Source of the DNA: Rivularia sp. PCC 7116
Lineage (GTDB): Bacteria > Cyanobacteriota > Cyanobacteriia > Cyanobacteriales > Nostocaceae
DNA length: 64,000 nt
Assembly: GCF_000316665.1 (NCBI RefSeq)
Contig: NC_019678.1
Span: forward strand, 8,217,001-8,281,000
Direction of reading: 5' to 3'
Shown here: positions 1-9,650 of the stretch, one piece after another
Layout of the letters: each line of letters starts with the position of its first letter
Position numbering within the stretch: the stretch's first letter is position 1
The notes under the pieces: generated by a model
What the model was told of the DNA's origin: nothing
Seen by the model: only the letters and a program-made list of their open reading frames with translations
Database searches by the model: none
Translations under genes and position numbers: made by a program

Positions 1-142
1 TCATATCTGCAACATGAAATTCTGCATATCCACCTCGTTCGTCTTCCTGCGCTACCTTAAATTCCATTATCTCTTTATAAAAATTGACGCAGGCTTTCCA
101 ATCATTAACTAGCAATCTGGTAAAGGATTTATAGACTTTCAT
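1..142 (-). CDS. VOC-family protein, N-terminal fragment cut by window edge
   Basis: Reading the minus strand from the ATG at 142 gives 47 residues that run off the window. The visible start (KSFTRLLVNDWKACVNFYKE, then YAEFHVADM) has the beta-alpha pattern of a glyoxalase/bleomycin-resistance (VOC) module, where the first strand is followed by a helix containing a FYKE-type motif. The rest, including metal ligands, is outside the window, so substrate cannot be judged. It is a different gene from the VOC protein at 13538-14215. Confidence 0.6.
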   Translation of the reverse strand, partial: MKVYKSFTRLLVNDWKACVNFYKEIMEFKVAQEDERGGYAEFHVADM

Positions 143-517
143 ATTCCTTAAATTCCCCTGTATCAATCAAGCACTTAAAGAATCCAATTATCAATTGTTA
201 GTTTAGATGATGTTGAATATTCAAATACTGCAATTAATATTTAAAAAAGACTCTAAAAAAAGTACTCCTCACCCTATAAGGGTGAGGCTATACCTAAAAA
301 GTCCGCCGTGGCAGCGGACTAGAAAAATCTTGGTTTTTTAGCCCTTTGGGGGCTTTGTAGCTGTAGCTCCAGGCTTTAGCCCCAGAGCGGTTGGGGTTTG
401 AAAACATGCCCTAGTGCCGTAACCTGATTATTATTTTGGAATCAGTCAGTGTACAAGCACCTTACAAAAAGAGATTAAAGTTAAAATCCCCCGGAGCAGT
501 AAATCCGAGGGAGTCTA
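143..517. other. Intergenic region with hairpins
   Basis: No coding sequence is visible. It holds a perfect hairpin at 267-287 (CCTCACCC...GGGTGAGG), which belongs to a family seen again near 57020 and 62537, a terminator-like hairpin at 300-321, and a GC-richer stretch at 350-410 with repeats around AGCTCCAGGCTTTAGCCCC. Confidence 0.6.
295..321 (-). terminator. Rho-independent terminator after the Mo-hydroxylase genes
   Basis: On the minus strand AGTCCGCTGCCACGGCGGACT can fold with a stem of about 7 bp and is followed directly by TTTTT. It lies about 200 bases after the stop of the molybdopterin subunit gene, so it could end that transcript. Confidence 0.6.
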
Positions 518-2731
518 TCAAAGCAATTTGTCTGGTGTAATCGGCAAATCGCGAATGCGTTTACCCGTTGCGTGGTAAATAGCATTAGCTACAGCTGCAC
601 CTGCACCTACAATACCTATTTCACCAACTCCTTTCACGCCTAAAGGGTTGACATGTGGGTCGTTTTCCTCAATAAAAACTATTTCTATATCCGGAATATC
701 GGCATTAACAGGGATATGGTATTCGGCAAGATTGTGATTAACAAAGTTTCCGTAACGGTCGTCAAGAATTGTTTTTTCGTGCAAGGCTTGGGATATACCC
801 CAAACTATACCCCCAATCATTTGCGATCGCGCTGTTTTTTGGTTCAAAATTTTTCCGACTCCAAATGCGCCTAAAAATCTAGAAACCTTTACCATTCCGT
901 TATTTGGGTCTACCTTGACTTCGGCGAAGTGTGCCCCAAACGAATGCATGGAGTATTTTTTCCTGGCTTCATCTGGTGTAGATTCTACCTGTACCGATAC
1001 TTCTTTAAGCTTGTTTCTACTCAAAATTTCGCCAAAGTTTTCTCCCACAGATTTATCTTTGGCAAAAACACCACCGTCTTTAACTTCTAATTCTGCTGCT
1101 TTTAAATTCTTCAGTGCCGAACGGTTATCTTGTTTAACCAATGACACCATTTTATCTTTAAGCGCCATACAAGCATCATGTACCGCACTACCGTAAGAAG
1201 CAGCACCCCAAGAACCACCAGAACCGGGTGAAGGTGGTAATTCGGAATCGCCAATTTCTACAGCAACTTTACTTAAAGGTAATTGCAATACTTCCGCTGC
1301 TACTTGCGCCAAGATTGTATAAGTACCAGTACCGATATCTGTCGCTGCAATTTGCACCAGTAAATTACCGTTAGGCTGAATTTGAGCGCGGGCTGAAGCA
1401 GGTTGTCGATTGGTCGGATAAGTTGCAGCAGCGACTCCATAACCCACTAAATAACCACCGTCGCGCATCGAAGCTGGTTTGGAATTGCGCTTTTCCCAGC
1501 CAAAACGTTTTGCACCTTCTCGCAAACTTTCTACCAGCGAACGACTCGACCAAGGTAAATTTTTATAGGGGTCTTGGGGTGGGTCGTTAATGATACGCAG
1601 TTCTATCGGGTCAATGTTGAGTTTATAGGCTAATTCATCAATCGCCGATTCTAGAGCGTACATTCCCGGTGTTTCTCCAGGGGCACGCATAATGGTTGGT
1701 ACTACCATATTTAAAGGTACGGCACGATGGGTAACTAGTACGTTGGGAGCATTGTATATCATGTTAGTTGCTCCACCAACATGTTCGACAAACTCCCTAT
1801 CCATATTGGTTTGCGTGACGATTTCGTGAGCCACAGCAGTAAGTTTACCGTCCTTTGTTGCACCCAAACGAATCCGCTGTGAAGAATAGGGACGACAACC
1901 CACCGAAGTAAACATTTGCTCCCGTGACAGTGCTAGTTTAACCGGACGTTTGACTTGACGAGCTGCCAAAGCTGCTAAAATTACATGTTCGCGTATTGGG
2001 AATTTACAACCGAATCCACCACCAATAAATCGTGCAATTACCTGAACGTTTTCTTGGGGAATTCCAAAGGTATCAGCTACCGCTTTTTGCGTCCCCCCAA
2101 CATGCTGCGAAGCATCGTAAAGCGTGAGTTTACTACCTTGCCAAACAGCAGTAGTAGCTGAAGGCTCCATTGGGTTATGATGTTCTATTGGTGCGGAATA
2201 ATTTTCATCTAACTGTACCTGTGCTGCTTGCAATCCTTTGTTGATATCACCTCGTCCCGAATCCGGTTCTAAAGGAACCAGCAATCTTTCCGGTTTATAA
2301 GCATTTTTCAGATTTTTCTCAAAGCTGACAGCAGGAGTTTCGGGAAGATAAGTTACTTTAACCAAATTAGCAGCGTATTCAGCTTGTTCTAGAGTTTCGG
2401 CAACTACAACACCGATATGCTGTCCGTAAAAACTTATTTTATTATCTTGTAATACCGGAAGCGGCTTAACTAAAGGATTACCACCAGATTGATTACTATT
2501 ATTTTGTCCCAGCTTCGGTGCATTTTGATAAGTAATAACCGCAAGCACGCCGGGTAACTTTTCTGCCGGACTAATATCAATATTGCGGATACTGCCCTTA
2601 GCAATTTTGCTTTCAATAACAACAGCATGAGACATATTTTGTACGGGATATTCAGCAGCATAAAGTGCCTTACCCGTAACTTTTAATCTGCCATCTATCC
2701 TATTTAACGGTTTACCAATTGGATTATTCAT
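518..2731 (-). CDS. Xanthine dehydrogenase-family molybdopterin-binding subunit (aldehyde oxidoreductase type)
   Basis: This 737-residue protein is the large catalytic subunit of a molybdenum hydroxylase. Such enzymes add oxygen from water to aldehydes or N-heterocycles at a molybdenum-cytosine-dinucleotide centre. Visible marks are the GGGFGCKF loop near residue 237, the RAPGETPGMYALESAIDELA segment near 347, and GVGEIG near 700, which carries the catalytic glutamate of the family. It is closest in layout to PaoC/YagR of E. coli. The FAD and 2Fe-2S subunits follow upstream on the same strand (2864-3853 and 3949-4593), so the three form a likely operon transcribed 2Fe-2S, FAD, Mo. The real substrate cannot be read from sequence. 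No XdhC/PaoD-type maturation gene lies beside it. Confidence 0.9.
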   Translation of the reverse strand: MNNPIGKPLNRIDGRLKVTGKALYAAEYPVQNMSHAVVIESKIAKGSIRNIDISPAEKLPGVLAVITYQNAPKLGQNNSNQSGGNPLVKPLPVLQDNKISFYGQHIGVVVAETLEQAEYAANLVKVTYLPETPAVSFEKNLKNAYKPERLLVPLEPDSGRGDINKGLQAAQVQLDENYSAPIEHHNPMEPSATTAVWQGSKLTLYDASQHVGGTQKAVADTFGIPQENVQVIARFIGGGFGCKFPIREHVILAALAARQVKRPVKLALSREQMFTSVGCRPYSSQRIRLGATKDGKLTAVAHEIVTQTNMDREFVEHVGGATNMIYNAPNVLVTHRAVPLNMVVPTIMRAPGETPGMYALESAIDELAYKLNIDPIELRIINDPPQDPYKNLPWSSRSLVESLREGAKRFGWEKRNSKPASMRDGGYLVGYGVAAATYPTNRQPASARAQIQPNGNLLVQIAATDIGTGTYTILAQVAAEVLQLPLSKVAVEIGDSELPPSPGSGGSWGAASYGSAVHDACMALKDKMVSLVKQDNRSALKNLKAAELEVKDGGVFAKDKSVGENFGEILSRNKLKEVSVQVESTPDEARKKYSMHSFGAHFAEVKVDPNNGMVKVSRFLGAFGVGKILNQKTARSQMIGGIVWGISQALHEKTILDDRYGNFVNHNLAEYHIPVNADIPDIEIVFIEENDPHVNPLGVKGVGEIGIVGAGAAVANAIYHATGKRIRDLPITPDKLL

Positions 2732-2732
2732 A

Positions 2733-2867
2733 AATTAGTTATTAGTTATTAGTTATTAGTTATTAGTTATTAGTAGTTAGTAGTTAGTAACAAATGATTT
2801 TTAACAATGCCCTATTCCCTATGCCCTATGCCCCATGCCCAATGCCCAATGCCCAATGCCCCATTAA
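2733..2867. repeat. Short tandem heptamer repeats (TTAGTTA type, then CCCAATG/CCCTATG type)
   Basis: Positions 2735-2790 are near-perfect copies of TTAGTTA/TAGTTAT. Positions 2812-2865 are CCCTATG, CCCCATG and CCCAATG units. These match the short tandemly repeated repetitive (STRR) sequences known from heterocystous cyanobacteria. The second block runs to the stop codon of the FAD subunit gene. Confidence 0.85.
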
Positions 2868-3853
2868 CCATTTCCAGTACCGCTTACTGCTGCACTTAAT
2901 GCTTGAACAATCGCTCTTTTCACCATTTCTACTTTAAAAGCGTTGTGTTCGTAGGTTTTTGCGTTTTTTACTGCTACATCTGCTACGGCTTGAAACGTCT
3001 TTTCGTCAGCTTTGGCATTGTCAAGAATTTTTTCTGCTTCAGTTGCTCTCCAAGGTTTATGTGCTACACCACCTAAAGCTAATCTTCCCTGACGAATAGT
3101 ATTGTTATTTATTTCTAAAGCAGCAGCTACTGAAACTAAAGCGAAAGCATAGGATTGTCTATCTCTAACTTTCAAATAATAAGAATTTTCTGCAAATGGC
3201 GATTCTGGTAAAAGCACTGCTGTAATCAATTCATCTGGTTGTAATTCGGTTTCTATCTGTGGTGTATCTCCAGGCAAACGGTGAAAATCAACAGCTTTTA
3301 TCAACCGCTCTCCTTTTGAACCTTTAACTTTGACTACAGCATCCAAAGCCGATAAAGCAACGCACATATCGGAAGGATGTGTGGCAATACATTGTTCGGA
3401 AGCACCTAAAATAGCGTGAATGCGGTTAAAACCTTCAACAGCAGCACAGCCGGAGCCAGGTAAACGCTTGTTACAAGGCATCGCCGTATTATAAAAGTAG
3501 TAACAGCGAGTTCTTTGCATCAAATTTCCGCCGGTAGTAGCCATGTTGCGTAACTGTGGAGAAGCACCAGCCAGTACTGCTTGGGATAGTAGGGGATAGC
3601 GCTGTCTAACTAGAGGATGGTTTGCCATATCGCTATTTTTTACCAAAGCTCCGATACTCAAACCATTATTTATCCCTTCAATCTTTTCCAATTCCAAGCG
3701 ATTAATATCTACAAGCTGCTGCGGTTGCTCCACCCCTTCCTTCATCAAATCCAGAAGATTAGTCCCACCCGCAATAAACTTCGTTTGTTTACCAGCAACA
3801 TTTTTAATAGCCGTATCTTGATTATCGGCACGTATATAAGTAAATGGATTCAT
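2864..3853 (-). CDS. Xanthine dehydrogenase-family FAD-binding subunit with extra Fe-S site
   Basis: This 329-residue protein is the FAD subunit that passes electrons from the 2Fe-2S subunit to the acceptor. The FAD-binding loop [15 protein letters not shown] is at residues 27-40 and a second loop, [13 protein letters not shown], at 108-120. Cysteines C117, C127, C136, C155 and C164 form the cysteine-rich insertion seen in PaoB/YagS-type subunits, where it holds a 4Fe-4S cluster that ordinary xanthine dehydrogenase FAD subunits lack. This supports a PaoABC-like periplasmic aldehyde oxidoreductase over xanthine dehydrogenase. It sits between the Mo subunit gene and the 2Fe-2S subunit gene. Confidence 0.9.
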   Translation of the reverse strand: MNPFTYIRADNQDTAIKNVAGKQTKFIAGGTNLLDLMKEGVEQPQQLVDINRLELEKIEGINNGLSIGALVKNSDMANHPLVRQRYPLLSQAVLAGASPQLRNMATTGGNLMQRTRCYYFYNTAMPCNKRLPGSGCAAVEGFNRIHAILGASEQCIATHPSDMCVALSALDAVVKVKGSKGERLIKAVDFHRLPGDTPQIETELQPDELITAVLLPESPFAENSYYLKVRDRQSYAFALVSVAAALEINNNTIRQGRLALGGVAHKPWRATEAEKILDNAKADEKTFQAVADVAVKNAKTYEHNAFKVEMVKRAIVQALSAAVSGTGNG

Positions 3854-3948
3854 AAAATTAGTTTGGTAATTGTTAATTGGGCATTGGGCATGGGAAAGTA
3901 AGAAATAGGTAATGGGTAATTGGTAATTGGTTCTACCATCTTTGACCT

Positions 3949-4593
3949 TTAACCTTTAACCTCGCCGCTCGCTTCCTTAACTGCTGCCAAGATACCGGGA
4001 TAAGCACCGCAACGACAGAGATTACCGCTCATTCTTTCGCGAATTTCTGTATCGGTTAATTCTACTCGCCCTTCTTTTCTGACATCGGGTGTAACAGCAC
4101 TTACCTCTCCTTGTTTCACTTCGGCAATTGCAGCAACCGCAGAACAAATTTGTCCGGGGGTACAGTATCCACATTGAAAACCGTCGTGTTTTATAAAGGC
4201 AGCCTGTACGGGATGCAAATCATCTCCTTGGGCTAATCCTTCAATGGTAGTTATTTCAGCGCCTTCATTCATAATTGCCAGCGTCAGACAAGAATTAATT
4301 CTTCTGCCATTAACTAACACCGTACAAGCACCGCATTGTCCGTGTCCGCAGCCTTTTTTAGTACCAGTTAAACCGATATATTCGCGCAATGCATCGAGTA
4401 AAGTAACGCGAGGTTCAACTTGTAAAGTTTGCTCCTTACCATTAATTTTTAGGTTGACGGTAACGGTATTGCTTTGTGAAGGCTGCGGTGCTGTTTGCGC
4501 TGAAGTTTTCTTTGTAAATTTACCAATTACAGTTGCTAATACACCGACGAAAGTTAATTGACCAAATCGCCGCCTTCTTAATTTGACTTTCAT
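3949..4593 (-). CDS. 2Fe-2S subunit of Mo hydroxylase, with Tat-like signal
   Basis: This 214-residue protein carries two 2Fe-2S clusters that relay electrons from molybdenum to FAD. The plant-type ferredoxin cluster uses C82, C87, C90 and C102, and the second cluster uses C141, C144, C193 and C195 (CGYC and CRC motifs). The N terminus has [10 protein letters not shown] then a hydrophobic stretch and SAQ, which resembles a twin-arginine export signal. This fits PaoA/YagT, where the small subunit carries the signal and the folded complex is exported. It is the first gene of the operon. The usual length of the domain alone is about 160 residues; the extra 45 N-terminal residues are the signal and linker. 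Confidence 0.9.
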   Translation of the reverse strand: MKVKLRRRRFGQLTFVGVLATVIGKFTKKTSAQTAPQPSQSNTVTVNLKINGKEQTLQVEPRVTLLDALREYIGLTGTKKGCGHGQCGACTVLVNGRRINSCLTLAIMNEGAEITTIEGLAQGDDLHPVQAAFIKHDGFQCGYCTPGQICSAVAAIAEVKQGEVSAVTPDVRKEGRVELTDTEIRERMSGNLCRCGAYPGILAAVKEASGEVKG

Positions 4594-5090
4594 TTGTCAA
4601 GCTTTTAACAGGATAATAAGAAAACTAGTAGCTATCTAACTACTGCTTTCCGATAAATACAGGTTATACAATATCAGCCTTAAGATTGATTCGTCTTCTA
4701 GCTAAAGAAATATGCAAATTTTATCTAAAAAGTAAAGGATTGAAATAAATATGCCTTGAGCTATATTGCTTTTTATAAAATCACATGTTTCTATTCGTGC
4801 ATGTATTTATAATGACTTTCTAACCCATCAAGTTTAATGAAAACGAATATTAGCAGTTGTCTGTCCCATTAAATATGATGAGCTCGTTTTCCTTCAAACC
4901 TAGTACTCTGGCAATCCACAATTGCCGGGTAAGGGCAGGCAGGGGGAGCAGGGGAAGCGGAGGGAGCAGGGGGAGAAAAAACTTTTTATTTCCACCCTAA
5001 ACCCAGCAAAGTTCGCTTGGCGAACCACTAGGGAGACGTAACAGTGTTACGTCTCTATAAGCCATTAGAACTAATGGGACAAAGCATTAA
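4594..5090. other. Intergenic region, purine-rich run and perfect palindrome
   Basis: No gene is visible. Positions 4937-4976 are a strongly purine-biased run of GGGGAGCA-type units. Positions 5033-5055 are an 11-bp perfect inverted repeat with a one-base centre (GAGACGTAACA/TGTTACGTCTC). The 4594-4920 part is AT-rich and should hold the promoter of the Mo-hydroxylase operon, but I see no clear motif. Confidence 0.5.
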
Positions 5091-6452
5091 TTAGTGCAAA
5101 TTCCACTTCCAACGAGCAGTTAAGGAGCAAAAACGGTTTAGAAACAATAGCGCTACAATTGCAACTCCAATAGATTGTCCTAACCACAAACCAGTACCAC
5201 CCCAATCCAATACAAATCCAAGAATATAACCAGTAGTTAATCCAATACCCCAAAAAGCTGGAATACTTAATAACATCGGAATACGTGTATCTTGAAGTCC
5301 TTGCAGATTACCGTAGGTGATTTTCTGGACTGTATCTAAAATCTGTGACAGGGTAGCAATTTTTAGCATCGGTAATGCTAAATTTACGATTTCTGTGTTC
5401 TTAGGGTCGTTTATATCAATGTATAATCCCACAATTGACTGAGGAAACAACAACATCAAAACAGTCAAGAAGATTGTAAATACTAATCCCATCAAAATAC
5501 TAAGATAGCCCGACAATTGAATTCCCCTTAAGTTTTTCTGTCCGAGCCATTGTCCGACTCTTACTGTAGCTGCATAAGACATTCCCAAGGGAACCATAAA
5601 AGTGACAATAATAGTTTGGAAAACTATTTGATGTGCTGCTAGTACTTCCGTTCCTAAAGCACCCATAAGATAGGTAACAACGGTAAATAATCCTAATTCA
5701 AAAGCTGTTGAAATCCCGATTGGAATGCCAATTTTGCTCAATTCCCAAATAATACTTGGTCTAACTCGATGTAGCTGCTCGAATATACGATAGATTTTGA
5801 GTTGTTTATGTTTGAGAAAGTAAACTATTAAAGCAATAAACATTCCCCAAAAAGTTAGAGTACTCGATATTGCTAAACCAGCTAATTCCAAGCGAGGAAA
5901 GCCAAGTTTTCCAAATCCCAAAACATAGTTACCAATAATATTAAAAAAAGTCCCAGCAATCACAATAAACATTATCGGACGAGTATGTGATAATCCAGAT
6001 ACAACACTTCGCAGCATTGCAAAACCTAAGCCAGGGAAGAAAGCCCAAACCATTATCTTTAAATAGCTATTGGCTAGATTTACTGTTGTTTTAGCTTGTC
6101 CTAATTGCAGCATAATTAAATCAAGGTTTGCCATTATCAACATTATCGGTATTGATAACAATAAAACTAGCCAAAAACCTTGACGTGCTAACTTTTCAAT
6201 TCTGGTTTTGTTCCCCCCACCATAAGCTTCTGAAACCAGCGGACTTATCCCCATTACTATTCCAGCAGTAGCATTCAATAAAGCAAAGAAAGTCAAAGAA
6301 GCTAAACCACCAGCAGCTAAACTTTCATTACCCAACCTACCCATCATAATTGTGTCGAAAAATCCCGTTAGAGATTGAGTGACTTGGGCGCTAACTAAAG
6401 GAATCGCTAAATGCAAAAATTGTTTACTTTCCTCACGAATATTAGGAGTCAC
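5091..6452 (-). CDS. MATE family multidrug efflux transporter
   Basis: This 453-residue inner-membrane protein has about twelve hydrophobic segments in the two-bundle MATE pattern. The family exports cationic drugs or metabolites in exchange for H+ or Na+. Typical motifs are SLTGFFDTIMMGRLG near residue 28, in the first helix, and GIPIGISTAFELGLFTVVTYLMG near 243, which starts the second half. Length matches the NorM/DinF range (440-470). Substrate is unknown. An AraC-type DNA-binding remnant starts about 28 bases upstream on the other strand, so the promoter of this gene probably lies inside that remnant. Confidence 0.9.
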   Translation of the reverse strand: MTPNIREESKQFLHLAIPLVSAQVTQSLTGFFDTIMMGRLGNESLAAGGLASLTFFALLNATAGIVMGISPLVSEAYGGGNKTRIEKLARQGFWLVLLLSIPIMLIMANLDLIMLQLGQAKTTVNLANSYLKIMVWAFFPGLGFAMLRSVVSGLSHTRPIMFIVIAGTFFNIIGNYVLGFGKLGFPRLELAGLAISSTLTFWGMFIALIVYFLKHKQLKIYRIFEQLHRVRPSIIWELSKIGIPIGISTAFELGLFTVVTYLMGALGTEVLAAHQIVFQTIIVTFMVPLGMSYAATVRVGQWLGQKNLRGIQLSGYLSILMGLVFTIFLTVLMLLFPQSIVGLYIDINDPKNTEIVNLALPMLKIATLSQILDTVQKITYGNLQGLQDTRIPMLLSIPAFWGIGLTTGYILGFVLDWGGTGLWLGQSIGVAIVALLFLNRFCSLTARWKWNLH

Positions 6453-6480
6453 TGATTTTTGTTCAATATGTTTATTTTCT

Positions 6481-6756
6481 AAATTTAAATTATCAGATTT
6501 GGCTAACTTAGCTGGAATTAGTCAGTTTCATTTTAGTCGTTTGTTTAAAAATTCGATGGGAATATCTCCTCACAAGTATGTAATAAAACAAAGAGTTGAG
6601 CGAGCAAAATCTTTATTGAAAAATCCAGAATTATCTGTCACAGAAATTAGCTTGTTGTGTGGTTTTAACAGTCACAGCCATCTAGGTAAATATTTTCGAC
6701 AACTTACAGGATTTACACCAAGGCAATATAGAGCTAGTACTGCTTCGCGGAAGTAA
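6481..6756 (+). pseudogene. AraC-family regulator remnant (DNA-binding domain only)
   Basis: From about 6481 the plus strand encodes roughly 91 residues of an AraC/XylS DNA-binding domain with both helix-turn-helix units intact (DLANLAGISQFHFSRLFKNS and VTEISLLCGFNSHSHLGKYF, then FTPRQYR). Normal family members are 250-320 residues long with an effector domain in front. Here the open frame extends left only as antisense of the MATE gene (to 6379), and that part has no AraC similarity. I see no good start codon or ribosome site at the homology edge. It is most likely a truncated relic; a short functional DNA-binding protein is less likely but possible. Confidence 0.65.
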
Positions 6757-6892
6757 GAAGCAAGAAGTAAGAAGTAAGAAGTTTGATTTTCTAGACTTTT
6801 TAATGGTTGCCTTATTTACGCCGACTTGTACTAGTTAGAAAATGAGTCCGCTTGTATTTTGTTATCTGTATAAAAATATAATTGCTGATGCC

Positions 6893-8062
6893 CTATTCCC
6901 TATGCAACCGCTTAGTAACAATATCGTTAGCAGCAGCCCATTGAGCAATATCCTGTTTTTGAATAGCTGCCGCCATTAAATCGGGAAATTGATCTGGGCT
7001 ACAGGCAAAAGCAGGGCTTCCCATGATGGCGAATTCTTCGGCTACTCTATGGTCGTACATTGGTGCGCCATCGTCATTTAAAGCTAATAGTGTGACTAAC
7101 TGCACCCCAGAATTGATAATTGCTGCAACACGCTTCAACATTTGCTGACGGTTTCCACCTTCGTACAAATCGCTAATTAATACCATAATGGTATCTTCTG
7201 GTTTTTGAATAAAGTTTTGACAGTAACCTAAAGCTTGATTAATATCCGTACCGCCACCCAATTGAGTTCCAAACAGTAAATCTACTGGGTCTTGAGCTTC
7301 ATCGGTTAAATCTGCAACAGCAGTATCGAAGACAACTATCCGGGTTTGAATTGCACTCAAGGATGCCAAAACTGCTCCAAATATTCCCGCATAAACTACA
7401 GAAGTTGCCATTGAACCGCTTTGGTCAATGCAAAGTATAATATTCCGTAAATTGCTGCGTTTGCGTCCGTAGCCGATACGGGTTTCAGGAATAATTGTCC
7501 GATATTCTGGTTGATAGTGTTTTAAATTAGCGCGGATGGTGCGGTTCCAGTCGATTTCGTTGTGACGGGGGCGGCGATTGCGTATAGCCCGATTCAGACT
7601 TCCCATTACCGCTTGCTGGGTAGGATTTGTCAGTTTTCGCTGCAATTCTTCAACGACACTCCGCACAACTTGACGGGCAGTATCTTTGGTTTTTTCTGGC
7701 ATGATACTGCTTAGAGAAAGTAAATTCGCGATCAGGTGTACGTCTGGCTCTACTGCTGACAACATTTCTGGTTGCAGCAACATCTGACGCAGGTTGAGCC
7801 GCTCCAGTGCGTCTTGCTGCATCACCTTTACTATAGATGAAGGAAAATAAGTACGAATATCTCCCAACCAACGAGCAACTTTTGGTGACGAACTACCCAA
7901 ACCACCAGAGCGTTCGGAATCGTAAAGCGCATCTAAGGATTTATCGATTTTGGCATCAGCACCTGTCAATTTACAGCCAGTACCATCGGCTTTTTTACTA
8001 CCAAGGATAAGTCGCCACCGGCGGAGGCGTTCGTTGTTGGAGTTTTCGTTGATTTGGCTCAT
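6893..8062 (-). CDS. VWA-domain protein of the DUF5682-associated cluster
   Basis: This 389-residue protein has a helical N-terminal half and a C-terminal von Willebrand A domain. The metal-ion-dependent adhesion site is complete: DQSGSM near residue 213, the GGGTDIN threonine near 270 and ISD near 298. Bacterial proteins of this kind are normally encoded with a MoxR-type AAA ATPase, DUF5682, DUF5691 and SWIM proteins, and are thought to act as chaperone-like complexes. Here a DUF5682 gene is on the same strand, but 8.5 kb upstream. The stop codon is at the edge of a CCCTATT/CCCTATG repeat, so the tail may have been altered by repeat insertion. Exact role is unknown. Confidence 0.8.
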   Translation of the reverse strand: MSQINENSNNERLRRWRLILGSKKADGTGCKLTGADAKIDKSLDALYDSERSGGLGSSSPKVARWLGDIRTYFPSSIVKVMQQDALERLNLRQMLLQPEMLSAVEPDVHLIANLLSLSSIMPEKTKDTARQVVRSVVEELQRKLTNPTQQAVMGSLNRAIRNRRPRHNEIDWNRTIRANLKHYQPEYRTIIPETRIGYGRKRSNLRNIILCIDQSGSMATSVVYAGIFGAVLASLSAIQTRIVVFDTAVADLTDEAQDPVDLLFGTQLGGGTDINQALGYCQNFIQKPEDTIMVLISDLYEGGNRQQMLKRVAAIINSGVQLVTLLALNDDGAPMYDHRVAEEFAIMGSPAFACSPDQFPDLMAAAIQKQDIAQWAAANDIVTKRLHRE

Positions 8063-8552
8063 ATAGATTTTGAATTTAGAGTCTTAGATTATATAGATTA
8101 AACTAAAATACTATCCCAGGTTATAGATATTCTACTTCTTAATATACCTTGAGTTAGATTCATTATTTGAACTCGTATTATACAGAAACAACATGAAAAA
8201 TTAGATGCGTTTGAAACATCAAAAATTTATATTTGATATTCCTCTAATTTGTGCAATATTCGATATATCTTGGATTACTTGTTCGGCATAACACTGTATA
8301 CGCAATAGTTTCAACCATTTTTTATTAATGTAATTTTTAAAAAAATAATTGATAAATACATAATTTTCATAATCAATTCTATCTTTCGATTTACTCATTG
8401 ATTGTTCTTTTGATAGAAGCGAAATCAGCCAAAGCTTGAGATTATTGGAATGTACGCAAACGGAACTATTCGGGCGTACAGCTAGTGTAAATCTTGATTT
8501 TAAAGATACATATTAAACGCTAGTACTTATTGTTAATCAACAGAGGTCAATA
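8063..8552. other. Divergent promoter region, AT-rich
   Basis: The 490 bases separate the VWA gene (minus) from the YsnF/AvaK-like gene (plus). No gene is visible. A plausible ribosome site (CAGAGG) lies at 8541-8546 before the ATG at 8553. No clear regulator box was found. Confidence 0.5.
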
Positions 8553-9539
8553 ATGACAGCTTATACAAATAATATCGATTACAAAAGAGCTGCAGGTTTA
8601 TTTTACAGTCGTGAAGAAGCAGAAGCGGCAGTTCGCGGTTTGAGAGATGCTGGTTTCAACCAAGACAGAATTTCTGTAATCGCACGCGATGCTGACAAAT
8701 TAGATGGTGTTGAAACCACAGAAGACGTTGGTAACAAAGCTGATGAAGGTGCTGCTGCTGGAGCTTTAACTGGTGGAGCTTTGGGTGGAATTACCGGTTT
8801 GCTCGTTGGTTTGGGAGCATTAGCAATCCCTGGTATCGGTCCAATTATATTCGCTGGTGCTGAAGCCACCGCGATCGCAACAACTCTAGCAGGTGGTGCA
8901 ATCGGTGCAGCAACTGGTGGATTAGTTGGTGCTTTGATTGGCTTGGGTATTCCTGAAGAGAAAGCAAAGGTTTACAGCGATAGAGTTTCTGGTGGTAGCT
9001 TCTTGGTAATGGTAACCGGTACCGAAGCTGAAGTAAAACGTGCTGAAGTCATCATGCAGCGCAGTGGTGTAGAAGAATTCGGAATCTATAACGCACCTGC
9101 TCCAGCAGCACAGCCTGTGGCAGAAGCTCCTGCAACCGCAGAAGTTGCAGACAATAATAACGTTAAGCTTTACGAAGAGCGTTTGGTGGCAGATAAAGAG
9201 CGTCACAAAGCCGGTGAAGTTTCTGTAGGTAAGAAAGTTGAAACAGAAACAGCTAAAGTAGCAGTTCCCATCGAGAAAGAAAGAGTAGTAATCGAGCGCA
9301 CCACTCCTACAAATCAAGAAGTAGTAGCTCCAGGAAGTGTTGATTTCTCTGGTAATGAAGTTGCTCGCATGGATATCTACGAAGAATCTGCTGATATCAA
9401 CAAAGAAGCTTTTGTTCGCGAAGAAGTTAAAGTCCACAAAGAAGTTGAGCGCGAAACTGTAGAAGCGCAAGAAACTCTTCGTCGCGAAGAATTAGATATC
9501 GACGTTGATGGTAATCCCGTAATCAATAAAAACCGATAA
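8553..9539 (+). CDS. YsnF/AvaK-domain stress protein (DUF2382)
   Basis: This 328-residue protein has three parts. Residues 12-60 resemble the general stress protein 17M module (FYSREEAEAAVRGLRDAGFN). Residues 70-130 are a glycine- and alanine-rich membrane-inserting stretch of the glycine-zipper type. Residues about 205-325 are a charged DUF2382 (YsnF/AvaK) domain with the usual EERLVADKERHKAGEVSVGK opening. In cyanobacteria such proteins accumulate in resting cells (AvaK, akinetes) and under osmotic or oxidative stress; the biochemical role is not known. A BON-domain lipoprotein follows on the same strand, a common stress pairing. Confidence 0.85.
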   Translation: MTAYTNNIDYKRAAGLFYSREEAEAAVRGLRDAGFNQDRISVIARDADKLDGVETTEDVGNKADEGAAAGALTGGALGGITGLLVGLGALAIPGIGPIIFAGAEATAIATTLAGGAIGAATGGLVGALIGLGIPEEKAKVYSDRVSGGSFLVMVTGTEAEVKRAEVIMQRSGVEEFGIYNAPAPAAQPVAEAPATAEVADNNNVKLYEERLVADKERHKAGEVSVGKKVETETAKVAVPIEKERVVIERTTPTNQEVVAPGSVDFSGNEVARMDIYEESADINKEAFVREEVKVHKEVERETVEAQETLRREELDIDVDGNPVINKNR

Positions 9540-9650
9540 AAAATGAGTGGAAGAAATCAAAATTACCAACAGAGTATTAAATATTCAAATTAGATACTCT
9601 GCTTGGTATCTTCCCAATCTTTTGAAACAAATAATATCTGTGAGGAAAAA

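Noticed and set aside
8922-9470. 182-residue minus-strand open frame opposite the YsnF/AvaK-like gene
   Set aside because: It has a cysteine- and phenylalanine-rich composition typical of antisense reading of a charged gene, and the plus-strand protein has clear domains.
9571-9600. AGAGTAT/ATACTCT inverted repeat as terminator of the YsnF/AvaK-like gene
   Set aside because: A 7-bp AT-rich stem without a following T-run is too weak, and the next gene starts soon after.
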